Below, piece after piece: positions 25,279 through 36,028 of a stretch of 64,000 nt of DNA. Under the pieces are notes generated by a model that worked only from the letters and a program-made list of their open reading frames with translations, made no database searches and was not told the origin of the DNA. The position numbers and the translations under genes are program-made. The number at the start of each line of letters is the position of its first letter. The first letter of the stretch is position 1. Origin of the DNA: Streptococcus oralis (lineage in GTDB: Bacteria; Bacillota; Bacilli; Lactobacillales; Streptococcaceae); the NCBI RefSeq assembly GCF_021497945.1, contig NZ_CP046524.1, positions 267,001 through 331,000 of the forward strand. Reading direction: 5' to 3'.

Positions 25279-28200
25279 TTAGTCTTTGAAATTCTTTTTG
25301 AAGATGAGAAGAGACAAGACTGAAGTAACTGCTGCCAAGAAGAGGAAGGCAGTTGCTTCTTGTTCCCCAGTTGCTGGGAGTTGTTTTTCCTTTTCTTGTT
25401 TGACTGTAGTTGCAACAGGAGCGTTTTCATCTTTTACTGGTGAATTGTCTGTTACGACTGGAGTAGGTTTTTCAGTCTCTCTTGGTAGAACGTACTCAGG
25501 AAGAGTCAGAACTGGTGGAGCCTCTGTTCCAACTGAGCTTTGTTTACTACCTACCTCAATCACTCGATCTTGAGCCGGAGTCGATTCTGTTTGGAGAACT
25601 TTGCGATTGTCACCATCTACTTCAACATACTCGACTATCAGACCGTTTTTACCTTCTGATAAGATTTGCTCTTTTCCTTTATCTAGTAGGGCATTTTCGC
25701 GATGGATAGTCTTGAATGGTACGACCTTATTGACAATTTCCAAACTTGGAAGTGTAAAGACAAGGTTCTTAACTCCTTCTTCAGGAGATGAAGAAGTAAT
25801 CGGTTTTTCCGGTTGAGCTGGTTTTTCCGGTTGAGCTGGTTTTTCCGGTTGAGCTGGTTTTTCCGGTTGAGCTGGTTTTTCCGGTTGAGCTGGTTTTTCC
25901 GGTTGAGCTGGTTTTTCCGGTTGAGCTGGTTTTTCCGGTTGAGCTGGTTTTTCCGGTTGAGCTGGTTTTTCCGGTTGAGCTGGTTTTTCCGGTTGAGCTG
26001 GTTTTTCCGGTTGAGCTGGTTTTTCCGGTTGAGCTGGTTTCTCAGGCTCAGCTGGTTTTTCAGGTTCAACTGGTTTTTCAGGCTCAGTCGGTTTCTCAGG
26101 CTCAGCTGGTTTCTCAGGTTCAGCCGGTTTTTCCGGTTCAGCCGGTTTTTCCGGTTGAGCTGGTTTCTCAGGTTCGGCTGGTTTTTCCGGTTCAGCCGGC
26201 TTTTCCGGTTCAGCTGGTTTTTCCGGTTGAGCTGGTTTCTCAGGCTCAGCTGGTTTTTCAGGCTCAGCTGGTTTTTCAGGCTCAGCTGGTTTTTCCGGTT
26301 CAGTTGATTTCTCCGGTTCAGCCGGTTTTTCAGGTTGAGCTGGTTTCTCAGGCTCAGCTGGTTTTTCAGGCTCAGCTGGTTTTTCCGGTTCAGCCGGTTT
26401 TTCCGGTTCAGCTGGTTTTTCCGGTTCAGCTGGTTTCTCAGGTTCAGCCGGTTTCTCAGGCTCAGCTGGTTTTTCAGGCTCAGCTGGTTTTTCCGGTTCA
26501 GCTGGTTTCTCCGGTTCAGCCGGTTTTTCCGGTTCAGCTGGTTTCTCAGGCTCAGCTGGTTTCTCAGGCTCAGCCGGTTTTTCCGGTTCAGCTGGTTTCT
26601 CCGGTTCAGCCGGTTTTTCCGGTTCAGCTGGTTTTTCCGGTTCAGCTGGTTTCTCAGGCTCAGCTGGTTTTTCCGGTTCAGCTGGTTTCTCCGGCTCAGC
26701 TGGTTTTTCAGGCTTAGCTGCTTCAAGCTTGCTAATTTGTTCAAGAGCGGATTCTAGCGCTTTATTAACTTCTTCTTGAGTCTTGGCCTCTTGAATTGCA
26801 GCGATTGCTTGGTTTGCAAGTTCAATTAATTTCTTCTTAGCTTCATTGTTAGTTCCAAGCTCACCGACTTTTTTCTCGATGGCTTCTGTCAAGCTAGCCA
26901 TGGCCTTATTGTATTCGATTTCCGGCTGTTTCGGTTCAGCAGGCTGTTCTGGTTGTTCTGGACTAGGTTCTTCGCCAGGTTTTTGGTAGTTTTCGTCCTT
27001 ACTGAGGATATCTTGCAAAGTACTTACTGTCAACATAACATCCTGGGCCTCTACAGTTTCAGCGCTGAGTTGGTTTTTCAATTTGTCTAGATTTGCTTGG
27101 AAAGCTTGGCGTGCAGTAGGTGTATTTTTCAATCCTGTTAGGTCAAAGTTGGCCAAATCGTCCTTCCATTTAGTGATGGATTGGAGAAGCTCTTCTTTGC
27201 TGTAGAGTTCGCTTCCTTCACCACGAGTGATGAATTGATCCACCTGAATACCGATATTTTGAGACAAATCGTTTCGATCAGGATCTAGTTGAAGGGTGAC
27301 TGCGTGCAAGTTTTCGTCCAGACCTTTTAAGCTAACCAGAGTTTGATTGCCTTGGCGTTGGGCTGCGCGACCGCTAAAGTATTTCTTACCATCGATAGTT
27401 GAAGCATTTCCCATTCCATCTTGGTAAGGAACTTCTTTGCCGTCTAGGAAGACTTTGTAGATACCATGATTTGGATCAACATAGCCCTTGATATCAAGTC
27501 CAGTACCGTAGAAGTAGGCTGTGACAGTTGTTTTTTTCTTTTGCTCATCAGTTAAGCGACCAAAGGAAGCCCAAGACTCCGTCTTTTGGTATTTATCTGC
27601 CGAATTGGTTTCATGGTGCCAGCCAGGACTGTAATCCAACTGACTAGCTTGGTCATCATAACTTGTTTGATCCTTGATCAGCAATTCAGCTTTCATCACT
27701 TGGATGGTTGCATCGGTAGCGAAACCGAGCAGGGCACCATCAGTGACAGAAGTGAGCTTGGCTTTGAAGTCAAAGACAGAGTCGGCTTGTTCTGTAAAGT
27801 CAATCGTTGGGATGGTAACAGTCTTTTCTGTTTCTCCGTCTTTAAAGGTCACATCTTGAGTTGTATCTTGGTAAACTTTACCGTGAACTCCAGTTCCAGG
27901 TTCTGTGATGAAGCGAACAGTAGCAGTTCCCTTGCTTCCACCAACACGTTTAATCTTAACAGTGACTGGTTTTCCTTTTTCGACTTCGTAGTTAGTAGAC
28001 TCGAGTTCAAACATCCCTTTACTATCATTGTTTAGGGTGTAGATTCCTTCTGTAGCAATTGGTTCGCCTGTTTTGTTCACGAGAGTAATAGTGTGTTGGC
28101 CTGGTGCTAAATCACCTGTCTCAAAGACTTTTTGGCTGCGTTTACGGCTTGCGTTCTTAGTTTGCACATCCGCAACTTTTTGGCCATCAACGTAGACGGA

Positions 28201-31200
28201 CATTTCTCCATGACCTGGGTCGACTGTAGAGACGACATAGGCCTTGGTTCCTGTGAAGGTATAGCTTACTTTGGCATCTTTTTGATTGGTCCACATAGAA
28301 GTGCCACGAACTCCTTCAGATTCATTGTACCAAGTTGTTCCGGCTGTATCTGCCGTTGTGTTTGAGTGGTATTCAAGTCCAAGAGGGTAGCCATCTGTCT
28401 TTTCAATACTACTTGGCGTTTTGTAGACTGAGAAGTTGTTCAAGATAGGTGTAGCCTGTGCTCCTGTGATGGTCACACGGATTTTTTGAGCTTCTACAGG
28501 TTTACCTTGAATCAAGCGACGGTAACCAACAGTTGAACCTTCACCGTAAGTCACCCAGCGACCGTTGATTTCAACTTCAATCTTGAAACCAGAGATCCGT
28601 TGACCTTTGGCGATATCTTCTTTGAGTTCGACAACGTCAAAGCGTCTCTTTTGCCCTAAATCGACTGTGAAACTACCGGTTGTGGCATCATTTGAGAGCG
28701 CCCAGCTAGTATCATCTTTACCGTCAGTCAGGTGACTTTCCTTGTAGAGGTGGTTCTGACGAGTAGAACTTGCTGTTACAGTGGCACCTTTGGCAAAGTC
28801 AGTCGCATACATTTGGTCTAGAGTTGCCTTGAATTCCTTCAAGCGAGCTACATCTGCATCTGCGAATTTTCCTTCTTTATTTGGTGGAATATTGAGAAGA
28901 AGTGGCGTTCCACGACCAACAGACTTGAAGTAGATATCCATCAACTCTTTGAGTGATTTCGGCTGTTGATTGTCATGGTAGAACCAGCCCGAACGGATCG
29001 AAACATCAGCTTCCCCTACAGAGTACATATCACCATCTGGGTCACCATGGTTGAGGTATTCGTTTTTCACATCGTCTGTGATGTTGGCCCTTTTGACTTT
29101 ATGCCAGACAGGGTCACCTGCGATACCCCGTTCATTTCCAATCCAGCGAACGCTTGTCGGTTGAGCAGAGAAGATAGCAATATCTCCTTCAGCTTCTTTG
29201 ATATATTTGAACCATTCATCAAAAGTGTAGGTCACTTTTTGGGCACCGCTACCACGCGCACCGTCCATCCAAACCTCGATAAATTTCCCTTTATTACCGT
29301 ATTTCGGATTACCTAGGATTTCTTTCAGCTGGTTGAGATAGTATTGGTTGTATTCTTTTTCGGTTGCAACATGGTATTTTGGATGATTGGCATCCCATGG
29401 TGACAAGTAAACACCCATATTCATGTCATACTTGCTAGCAGACTTGGAAACTTCTTCGAGAAGGTCACCCTTTCCATCTTTCCATGGGCTAGCAGCTACA
29501 GTATGATCTGTATACTTAGAAGGGTAAGCAACGAAACCGTCGTGGTGTTTAACAACCATAATGGTTCGTTTGAAGCCTGTTTCCTTCAGAGTGCGAATCC
29601 ACTGGTCAGTATCCAAGTTGGTTGGATTGAAGTATCGGGGGTCTTCTTTCCCATTTCCCCATTCAGAATTGGTATAAGTGTTCATTCCGTAGTGGATGAA
29701 GGCCGCCAATTCTTCCTTGTGGTAATCGAGTTGAGCCTTGCTTGGAAGAGCCCCATGATTGCCAATCTCGGTTTCCTTATCTTCTGGATGAGCTACTGGT
29801 GGTGTTGGAGTCGTTGGATTAGCTGTATTAGCGACTGGCTCGTATTCAAAGACGACCTCATTCACCCCTTTTTGCTGGATCCTTGCTTCCAAGCTAGCTT
29901 TTACTGGACGGTAGCCAGCAATGTCTTTTGCATGGAAGGTGTTGACAAAGGAAACGTCATACTCTTGGCCGTCATTGTTATCAACTGTCGCTTCCGCTAG
30001 TTCAGTAGTGGTTCCTTTTTGACGGTAGTAAACTTTGAAGGAGCCTTTGTTGACTTTATAGACCACCTTGATGACACGTGTACCGGCAGGCGCTTTGCTG
30101 ACAACATTGTGATCTTCAGACCATGTATCTTTTAGCTGTTTATTAACAGGTGATTTATCGATTGATACAATTTCATATTTGTCTTTATTCTTTTGATAGA
30201 AGTCCGTCTTCTCGATTTCTGACTTAAAGTTATAGTTGAACTCTGCTCCGACACTTGTCTGTTCGATAAAGGTGTCATTATCTTTGACAGGATTTCCTTC
30301 TTCGTCTTCGTGTTGGATAACCACGCGTCCGTATTCAACTCCCTTGGTCAAGGTAGCAATCCCATCTTGGTTGAAGGAATATTCGTTGCTTCCGATAACA
30401 GCTTTCTCATTCCGAAGCATACGCCCCTCATCAGTAAAGTAGTAACGATTTCCGTTGTCTCCCTGGTACCAGCCTTTCACACCATATTTGGCAATCAAGT
30501 CCTTCACCCATTTCAGTTGTTCAGGTGAAAGGACGAGTCCGCCACCAAAGCGATCCTTTTCAGGAACACCATTGTCAACGGTTCCGTGTTGGTGAACACC
30601 CAGAACTTTTCCTTGGCTATCCACAATCCCGCCACCAGACAAACCAGATACAGAAGTGGTTTTGTAGGTGATACCAGTCGTTCCCTTATCATCATAAGAC
30701 TCAACAGATCGGATGGTCCCGTCTGCCTTGTAAAGCTGACCGGCTAGGATAGGCTGTTTCAGTTCTTTTGAGCTCGAGTCAGTTGGGTAGCCAATCGTAC
30801 TGATGGCTTCTCCCGGCTGATGCGTCTTGTGCTCCGCTAAAGGCGCAAAGGTTGCTGCTTTGTTTGGACTAGCAATCGGAAGAGGAATAGGAGCTTCTAC
30901 AAGAGCAAGGTCGTTCTTATAGCCTTTTCCAAACTCCTTCTTGTTCCAGAAATGGATGTCCTTTTCTCTAAATAAAACCGTAGTTCCAGAAGATGGAAGT
31001 GAGTTTTTCTTTTCGCTGTTTGAACCAACGTTATAGTAAAATTGGGCAGATTTTCCACCACGAATGTGACCTTCGCCAGTTTCTTTATTGGCTTCTAGGA
31101 AGTTATGTGCAACGGTAAGAATCAAATTAGGTGCAACAAAGATACCAGATCCTGAAACGAGGTAGCGTTGCTCTCCTGCATTGTAGGTGCTGTAAACCAT

Positions 31201-31698
31201 AGTGGCAGCAGTAGCAGGTTGCCCCTCGTAGTTGATATGTTTGAGGTCTTCTCCACCTTTTATAATAGCACGGTTTCCGTTCTCAGTTTCTTTTGGCGCT
31301 TCTTCCTTATCCTTTAGAATGCTCTTAGTTTCTACTTTTGGACTAGCTTTCTGGTCAACGATAGTAGTCGTATCGAGTTCTTTGACAGGTGTGTCGGGGT
31401 AGGCACGGTCCTGAATGTCTTCAGGGAGCAAGTCAGCACTGTTGGTATCTGCAACAGGTGTTTCTTGTTTTTCAGCTTCTACACGCCCTTCTTCTTTGAC
31501 TGGTTCAGCCTTGCTTTCTTCTATATCTGCGACTTGTTCAATTTGCTGATCTAAATTGGATCTTGTGGCAGGAGAGGTTTCGTCCGCACGCACGGTTCCA
31601 GAAGCAAAAAATGCCAGTCCGACGATGACAGAGGCCACACCTACGGTTAACTTCCGAATGCTAAATGTTTGCCCTTTTTCAAAAAGGTATCGATTCAT
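25279..31698 (-). CDS. Wall-anchored serine protease-GH29 fucosidase fusion
   Basis: 2139 residues. In order: YSIRK-type signal (FSIRKLTVGVASV, 12-24); V8/trypsin-like protease about 145-405 with an intact triad (TVAHNF, H198; NDLAL, D263; GLSGGG, S354); a WYQGDNGNRYYF segment and MucBP-like domain (about 410-625); GH29 alpha-L-fucosidase about 650-1000 with nucleophile region EVWMDGARG (about 808); F5/8C-like and other carbohydrate-binding modules (to about 1490) around a Calx-beta-like unit; a FIVAR-like helix region; about 50 Pro-Glu-Lys hexapeptides; a G5 domain; LPATGE, hydrophobic helix and basic tail. It probably removes fucose from host glycans while cleaving protein at the cell surface. 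It has a cre site upstream. Confidence 0.9.
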   Translation of the reverse strand: MNRYLFEKGQTFSIRKLTVGVASVIVGLAFFASGTVRADETSPATRSNLDQQIEQVADIEESKAEPVKEEGRVEAEKQETPVADTNSADLLPEDIQDRAYPDTPVKELDTTTIVDQKASPKVETKSILKDKEEAPKETENGNRAIIKGGEDLKHINYEGQPATAATMVYSTYNAGEQRYLVSGSGIFVAPNLILTVAHNFLEANKETGEGHIRGGKSAQFYYNVGSNSEKKNSLPSSGTTVLFREKDIHFWNKKEFGKGYKNDLALVEAPIPLPIASPNKAATFAPLAEHKTHQPGEAISTIGYPTDSSSKELKQPILAGQLYKADGTIRSVESYDDKGTTGITYKTTSVSGLSGGGIVDSQGKVLGVHQHGTVDNGVPEKDRFGGGLVLSPEQLKWVKDLIAKYGVKGWYQGDNGNRYYFTDEGRMLRNEKAVIGSNEYSFNQDGIATLTKGVEYGRVVIQHEDEEGNPVKDNDTFIEQTSVGAEFNYNFKSEIEKTDFYQKNKDKYEIVSIDKSPVNKQLKDTWSEDHNVVSKAPAGTRVIKVVYKVNKGSFKVYYRQKGTTTELAEATVDNNDGQEYDVSFVNTFHAKDIAGYRPVKASLEARIQQKGVNEVVFEYEPVANTANPTTPTPPVAHPEDKETEIGNHGALPSKAQLDYHKEELAAFIHYGMNTYTNSEWGNGKEDPRYFNPTNLDTDQWIRTLKETGFKRTIMVVKHHDGFVAYPSKYTDHTVAASPWKDGKGDLLEEVSKSASKYDMNMGVYLSPWDANHPKYHVATEKEYNQYYLNQLKEILGNPKYGNKGKFIEVWMDGARGSGAQKVTYTFDEWFKYIKEAEGDIAIFSAQPTSVRWIGNERGIAGDPVWHKVKRANITDDVKNEYLNHGDPDGDMYSVGEADVSIRSGWFYHDNQQPKSLKELMDIYFKSVGRGTPLLLNIPPNKEGKFADADVARLKEFKATLDQMYATDFAKGATVTASSTRQNHLYKESHLTDGKDDTSWALSNDATTGSFTVDLGQKRRFDVVELKEDIAKGQRISGFKIEVEINGRWVTYGEGSTVGYRRLIQGKPVEAQKIRVTITGAQATPILNNFSVYKTPSSIEKTDGYPLGLEYHSNTTADTAGTTWYNESEGVRGTSMWTNQKDAKVSYTFTGTKAYVVSTVDPGHGEMSVYVDGQKVADVQTKNASRKRSQKVFETGDLAPGQHTITLVNKTGEPIATEGIYTLNNDSKGMFELESTNYEVEKGKPVTVKIKRVGGSKGTATVRFITEPGTGVHGKVYQDTTQDVTFKDGETEKTVTIPTIDFTEQADSVFDFKAKLTSVTDGALLGFATDATIQVMKAELLIKDQTSYDDQASQLDYSPGWHHETNSADKYQKTESWASFGRLTDEQKKKTTVTAYFYGTGLDIKGYVDPNHGIYKVFLDGKEVPYQDGMGNASTIDGKKYFSGRAAQRQGNQTLVSLKGLDENLHAVTLQLDPDRNDLSQNIGIQVDQFITRGEGSELYSKEELLQSITKWKDDLANFDLTGLKNTPTARQAFQANLDKLKNQLSAETVEAQDVMLTVSTLQDILSKDENYQKPGEEPSPEQPEQPAEPKQPEIEYNKAMASLTEAIEKKVGELGTNNEAKKKLIELANQAIAAIQEAKTQEEVNKALESALEQISKLEAAKPEKPAEPEKPAEPEKPAEPEKPAEPEKPAEPEKPAEPEKPAEPEKPAEPEKPAEPEKPAEPEKPAEPEKPAEPEKPAEPEKPAEPEKPAEPEKPAEPEKPAEPEKPAEPEKPAEPEKPAEPEKPAQPEKPAEPEKSTEPEKPAEPEKPAEPEKPAEPEKPAQPEKPAEPEKPAEPEKPAEPEKPAQPEKPAEPEKPAEPEKPAEPEKPTEPEKPVEPEKPAEPEKPAQPEKPAQPEKPAQPEKPAQPEKPAQPEKPAQPEKPAQPEKPAQPEKPAQPEKPAQPEKPAQPEKPAQPEKPAQPEKPITSSSPEEGVKNLVFTLPSLEIVNKVVPFKTIHRENALLDKGKEQILSEGKNGLIVEYVEVDGDNRKVLQTESTPAQDRVIEVGSKQSSVGTEAPPVLTLPEYVLPRETEKPTPVVTDNSPVKDENAPVATTVKQEKEKQLPATGEQEATAFLFLAAVTSVLSLLIFKKNFKD
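25806..26715 (-). repeat. 18-bp tandem repeat coding for a PEKPA(E/Q) stalk
   Basis: About 50 units of 18 bp. The C-terminal 13 units (about 25806-26040) are virtually identical at DNA level and all encode PAQPEK; the remaining units differ mainly at third positions and encode PAEPEK with scattered PAQ, STE, TE and VE variants. The array spans the cell wall as a rigid rod and can change length by slippage. The recurring pattern keeps long open frames on all strands, which are not genes. Confidence 0.95.
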
Positions 31699-31819
31699 AA
31701 TATACTCCTAGTTTTTAGAAAGGCAGTCAGCTACTGCCCAAGCCCAAGTCTGACTTGGTTACAACTTGATTTAATGAAAAAACTCTCTGATAATTTGTAA
31801 GCTACCTTACCTCCTATTT

Positions 31820-31833
31820 ATAAAGCGCTTTCA
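31820..31833 (-). promoter_or_regulatory. Catabolite responsive element (cre) of the fusion gene
   Basis: Minus strand TGAAAGCGCTTTAT, close to the CcpA consensus. It lies about 60 bases downstream of the predicted start of transcription, where CcpA would act as a roadblock when glucose is present. Confidence 0.7.
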
Positions 31834-31898
31834 TCTTGAGGTAAAAAATTTAAAAGGTCATTTCTCCCTTAAAATGACTGAAAACTTTTAATATAACA

Positions 31899-31927
31899 AA
31901 TATACTAAATTAATAAAAGAATTGCAA
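31899..31927 (-). promoter_or_regulatory. Promoter of the fusion gene
   Basis: Minus strand TTGCAA (31927-31922), 17-bp spacer, TATATT (31904-31899). This implies a leader of about 190 nt before the start codon. The 31699-31974 stretch holds no gene. Confidence 0.55.
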
Positions 31928-31978
31928 TAGCGAAAAACAAAAAAATAAGTATAAATTAAAGAGAATCAGTTACTTTTT

Positions 31979-32022
31979 AAAGAAAAAGCGCATCCTTTCA
32001 AGTCTCAAACTAAATGAAAGGA
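31979..32022 (-). terminator. Terminator of the glutathione peroxidase gene
   Basis: On the minus strand GTCCTTTCA pairs with TGAAAGGAT, followed by GCGCTTTTTC. Confidence 0.6.
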
Positions 32023-32039
32023 CACGTTTTAAAAAGAAA

Positions 32040-32516
32040 TTAGAGTATCTTTTGGAGAGACTCTTGAATAGTTTTGGGGTCTGTTTTGGAAGAGAAACGC
32101 TCAAGGACTTGCCCATCTCGGCCAATGAGAAACTTAGCGAAATTCCATTCGATTCGTTTTCCTAGAGGACCAGATTTCTGGTCTTTAAGCCAAACATAAA
32201 GAGGATCTGCTTCCTTGCCGTTGACCTTGATCTTGGCAAAGCGAGGGAAAGTTGTCTGATAATGTAGGCTACAGAAGCTATTGATTTCCTCTGCGCTGCC
32301 GGGTGCTTGTCCCATGAACTGATTGCAAGGGAAATCCAAGATTTCAAAACCCTGATCTTGATAGCGTTCATAGAGTTCTTGAAGTCCCTGATACTGGGGC
32401 GTTAAACCACATCCAGTAGCAGTGTTGACAATCAAGAGAACGTTGCCACGATAGCTCTCCAAGGGAGTTGCTTGGTTATTTTGGTTTAAAACGGAAAAAT
32501 CATATATACTGGTCAT
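32040..32516 (-). CDS. Glutathione peroxidase family protein
   Basis: 158 residues. The catalytic set is present: Cys36 in NTATGCGLTPQ, Gln in DFPCNQFMGQ, and Trp-Asn in EWNFAKFL. Cys82 (SFCSLHY) fits the resolving cysteine of thioredoxin-dependent bacterial enzymes, so it probably reduces peroxides with thioredoxin rather than glutathione. It is cytoplasmic, with no signal peptide. A single-gene unit between the fusion gene and hylA. Confidence 0.9.
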   Translation of the reverse strand: MTSIYDFSVLNQNNQATPLESYRGNVLLIVNTATGCGLTPQYQGLQELYERYQDQGFEILDFPCNQFMGQAPGSAEEINSFCSLHYQTTFPRFAKIKVNGKEADPLYVWLKDQKSGPLGKRIEWNFAKFLIGRDGQVLERFSSKTDPKTIQESLQKIL

Positions 32517-32619
32517 GATGGCCTCTTTTCTTTTTCTACATTGTAACAGTTTTTACCCTTTTCGTCGAGTCGGATGGAAGAAGTTGTTGAAAAATAGGCC
32601 CCTGATATGATAGAAATCG

Positions 32620-32665
32620 TTTACAAATAACTTTTAAAATGGTATGATTTAATTAAACCGGTTTA
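32620..32665 (+). promoter_or_regulatory. hylA promoter with RegR-type operator
   Basis: TTTACA (32620-32625), 17-bp spacer, TATGAT (32643-32648). The perfect palindrome TAAACCGGTTTA (32654-32665) sits over the expected start of transcription. The same AAACCGG core occurs at the two other hyaluronan promoters in the window. Confidence 0.82.
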
Positions 32666-32738
32666 CTTAGCTGTTATAAATCTCTAATTTGAGATTTAGT
32701 TCCTATTGATTTTACAATATGTTTATTGGAGTGTATAC

Positions 32739-35700
32739 ATGCAAACAAAAACAAAGAAACTCATTGTGAGTTTGTCTTCACTTGTTTTATCAGGATTTTT
32801 ATTAAACCATTATATGACAGTTGGAGCGGAAGAAACGACTACGAATACCATTCAGCAAAGCCAGAAGGAAGTTCAGTATCAGCAAAGGGATGCCAAGAAT
32901 TTAGTTGAAAATGGTGATTTTAGTCAGACGGAGAACGGAAGCAGTCCTTGGACAGGAAGCAAAGCCCAGGGGTGGTCAGCTTGGGTAGACCAGAAGAATA
33001 GTTCTTCAGGTGCCTCAACTCGAGTCATTGAAGCCAAGGATGGGGCTGTCACTATCTCAAGTTCTGAGAAACTAAGGGCAGTGATTCACCGTATGGTCCC
33101 TATTGAAGCTAAGAAAAAGTATAAACTGCGTTTCAAGATTAAAACAGATAATAAAGTCGGGATTGCCAAGGTTCGTATCATTGAGGAAAGTGGTAAGGAC
33201 AAGCAATTGTGGAATTCTGCAACGACGTCAGGAACAAAGGACTGGCAGACTATTGAAGCAGACTATAGCCCGACTTTAGATGTTGATAAAATCAAGCTGG
33301 AGTTATTCTATGAAACGGGAACAGGGACTGTTTCCTTTAAGGATATTGAGCTGGTAGAGGTAGCAGACCAGCCTTCTGAGGATTCTCAAACAGATAAACA
33401 GCTTGAGGAAAAGATTGATTTACCAATTGGGAAAAAACATGTTTTTGCTCTTGCGGACTATACTTATAAGGTAGAAAATCCTGACGTTGCTTCAGTCAAA
33501 AATGGACTTTTAGAACCTCTTAAGGAAGGGACAACCAATGTCATTGTCAGTAAAGATGGTAAGGAAGTGAAAAAGATTCCTTTGAAGATTCTAGCCTCTG
33601 TTAAGGATGCATACACAGCCCGTTTGGATGACTGGAATGGCATCATCGCTGGGAATCAATACTATGATTCTAAAAATGAACAGATGGCCAAGTTAAATCA
33701 GGAGCTGGAAGGAAAGGTAGCTGATAGCCTATCCAGTATTTCAAGTCAGGCGGACCGCACCTATTTGTGGGAAAAATTTTCAAATTATAAAACGTCTGCG
33801 AATCTAACTGCTACTTATCGGAAATTAGAAGAGATGGCCAAGCAAGTGACCAATCCTTCTTCTCGTTATTATCAAGATGAAACCGTCATTCGAACAGTCA
33901 GGGATTCCATGGAATGGATGCATAAACATGTCTACAATGGTGAAAAGAGCATTGTTGGGAACTGGTGGGATTATGAAATCGGTACACCTCGTGCCATCAA
34001 CAATACCTTGTCTCTGATGAAAGAATACTTCTCTGATGAGGAAATAAAAAAATATACAGATGTGATTGAAAAATTTGTGCCAGATCCCGAACATTTTCGA
34101 AAGACGACTGATAACCCATTTAAGGCTCTAGGTGGAAACTTAGTTGATATGGGAAGGGTAAAAGTGATAGCTGGTTTACTGCGCAAGGATGACCAAGAAA
34201 TTTCTTCTACCATTCGTTCGATTGAGCAAGTGTTCAAGTTGGTAGACCAAGGTGAAGGTTTTTATCAGGATGGATCTTATATCGACCACACCAATGTTGC
34301 CTATACGGGTGCTTATGGGAATGTCTTGATTGATGGCCTTTCTCAACTGTTGCCAGTCATTCAAAAGACCAAGAGCCCAATCGATAAAGATAAAATGCAA
34401 ACTATGTACCACTGGATTGATAAATCGTTTGCTCCTTTGTTAGTGAACGGAGAGCTGATGGATATGAGTCGTGGACGCTCTATCAGTCGTGCAAATAGCG
34501 AGGGGCACGTGGCCGCAGTAGAAGTGCTAAGAGGGATTCACCGGATAGCGGATATGTCTGAAGGAGAAACCAAACAACGTTTGCAGAGTCTTGTGAAGAC
34601 CATTGTTCAATCAGATAGTTACTATGATGTCTTTAAGAATTTGAAGACTTATAAGGATATCAGTTTGATGCAATCCTTGTTAAGCGATGCTGGAGTCGCA
34701 AGTACTCCAAGAACAAGTTACCTATCTGCCTTTAACAAGATGGATAAAACAGCTATGTACAATGCAGAGAAAGGGTTTGGATTTGGCTTGTCACTCTTTT
34801 CCAGTCGTACCTTGAATTACGAACACATGAACAAGGAGAACAAACGTGGTTGGTATACGAGTGATGGGATGTTCTATCTTTACAATGGCGATTTAAGTCA
34901 CTATAGCGATGGCTACTGGCCCACAGTCAATCCCTATAAGATGCCTGGTACGACAGAGACGGACGCTAAGAGATCGGATAGCGATACAGGTAAAGTTCTA
35001 CCGTCTGCTTTCGTTGGAACGAGCAAACTAGATGAGGCCAATGCGACAGCAACCATGGATTTCACTAACTGGAATCAAACATTGACTGCTCATAAGAGCT
35101 GGTTTATGCTGAAGGATAAGATCGCCTTTTTAGGAAGCAATATCCAAAACACCTCAACAGATACTGCTGTAACTACAATTGACCAGAGAAAACTGGAATC
35201 AAGTAATCCATATAAAGTCTATGTCAATGATAAAGAAGCCTCCCTCACAGAACAAGAAAAGGATTATCCTGAAACCCAAAGTGTCTTTTTAGAATCGTCC
35301 GATTCGAAAAAGAATATTGGTTACTTTTTCTTTAAGAAGAGTTCAATCAGTATGAGTAAGGCTTTGCAAAAGGGATCTTGGAAGGATATTAATGAAGGAC
35401 AGTCAGACAAGGAAGTTGAAAATGAATTTCTTACGATTAGTCAGGCTCATAAGCAAAAAGGAGATTCTTATGGCTATATGCTCATCCCTAACGTGGATCG
35501 TGCCACCTTCAATCAAATGGTAAAAGAGTTAGAAAGTAGCCTCATCGAAAATAACGAAACCCTTCAGTCTGTTTATGATGCCAAACAAGGAGTTTGGGGC
35601 ATTGTGAAATATGATGATTCTGTCTCTACTATTTCCAACCAATTCCAAGTCTTGAAACGTGGAGTCTATACCATTCGAAAAGAAGGGGATAACTATAAGG

Positions 35701-35942
35701 TTGCCTACTATAATCCTGAAACCCAGGAATCAGCGCCAGATCAGGAAGTCTTTAAAAAGCTAGAACAAGCAGCTCAACCACAAACTCAGGATTCAAAAGA
35801 AAAGGAAAAATCTGAAGAGAAAAAGAACCATTCGGATCAAAAAAATCTCCCTCAGACAGGAGAAGGTCAGTCAATCTTAGCAAGTCTAGGGCTCTTGCTA
35901 CTTGGGGTGATTTATCTATTCCGCAGAGGAAAGAACAACTGA
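32739..35942 (+). CDS. hylA: Hyaluronate lyase, wall-anchored
   Basis: 1067 residues, the length of the pneumococcal enzyme. Signal peptide (about 1-38, [15 protein letters not shown]), carbohydrate-binding module (about 55-215), alpha-toroid catalytic domain (about 285-650) with [15 protein letters not shown] and [15 protein letters not shown] supplying the Asn, His and Tyr, beta-sandwich domain, then LPQTGE, a membrane helix and RRGKNN. It degrades hyaluronan by beta-elimination to unsaturated disaccharides. Start ATG 32739 follows GGAGTG; 11 upstream codons in frame lack a ribosome site. It is controlled by the operator upstream. Confidence 0.96.
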   Translation: MQTKTKKLIVSLSSLVLSGFLLNHYMTVGAEETTTNTIQQSQKEVQYQQRDAKNLVENGDFSQTENGSSPWTGSKAQGWSAWVDQKNSSSGASTRVIEAKDGAVTISSSEKLRAVIHRMVPIEAKKKYKLRFKIKTDNKVGIAKVRIIEESGKDKQLWNSATTSGTKDWQTIEADYSPTLDVDKIKLELFYETGTGTVSFKDIELVEVADQPSEDSQTDKQLEEKIDLPIGKKHVFALADYTYKVENPDVASVKNGLLEPLKEGTTNVIVSKDGKEVKKIPLKILASVKDAYTARLDDWNGIIAGNQYYDSKNEQMAKLNQELEGKVADSLSSISSQADRTYLWEKFSNYKTSANLTATYRKLEEMAKQVTNPSSRYYQDETVIRTVRDSMEWMHKHVYNGEKSIVGNWWDYEIGTPRAINNTLSLMKEYFSDEEIKKYTDVIEKFVPDPEHFRKTTDNPFKALGGNLVDMGRVKVIAGLLRKDDQEISSTIRSIEQVFKLVDQGEGFYQDGSYIDHTNVAYTGAYGNVLIDGLSQLLPVIQKTKSPIDKDKMQTMYHWIDKSFAPLLVNGELMDMSRGRSISRANSEGHVAAVEVLRGIHRIADMSEGETKQRLQSLVKTIVQSDSYYDVFKNLKTYKDISLMQSLLSDAGVASTPRTSYLSAFNKMDKTAMYNAEKGFGFGLSLFSSRTLNYEHMNKENKRGWYTSDGMFYLYNGDLSHYSDGYWPTVNPYKMPGTTETDAKRSDSDTGKVLPSAFVGTSKLDEANATATMDFTNWNQTLTAHKSWFMLKDKIAFLGSNIQNTSTDTAVTTIDQRKLESSNPYKVYVNDKEASLTEQEKDYPETQSVFLESSDSKKNIGYFFFKKSSISMSKALQKGSWKDINEGQSDKEVENEFLTISQAHKQKGDSYGYMLIPNVDRATFNQMVKELESSLIENNETLQSVYDAKQGVWGIVKYDDSVSTISNQFQVLKRGVYTIRKEGDNYKVAYYNPETQESAPDQEVFKKLEQAAQPQTQDSKEKEKSEEKKNHSDQKNLPQTGEGQSILASLGLLLLGVIYLFRRGKNN

Positions 35943-35986
35943 TTTGCTCATCATCTAGATGAATCACGTGGAACCGTAGAAAATAG

Positions 35987-36022
35987 AAAAATCCGAAGAA
36001 GATAAAATGTCTTCGGATTTTT
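35987..36022 (+). terminator. Terminator after hylA
   Basis: AAATCCGAAGA-agataaaatg-TCTTCGGATTTTT stem with T run. Confidence 0.88.
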
Positions 36023-36028
36023 CTTTTT

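Noticed and set aside
25806..26715. Possible CRISPR array
   Set aside because: The 18-bp units are head-to-tail without spacers and code for the PEKPA stalk; no cas genes are present.
25683..26744. Long open frames on both strands across the stalk repeat (for example 353 residues rich in Leu-Asn-Arg)
   Set aside because: They are alternative frames of the 18-bp tandem repeat; the composition is a pure repeat artefact with no start context.
29503..30000. Plus-strand 165-residue frame inside the fusion gene, and similar antisense frames in the GH95 gene
   Set aside because: Shadow frames opposite strongly coding sequence with conserved domains; no promoters or ribosome sites.
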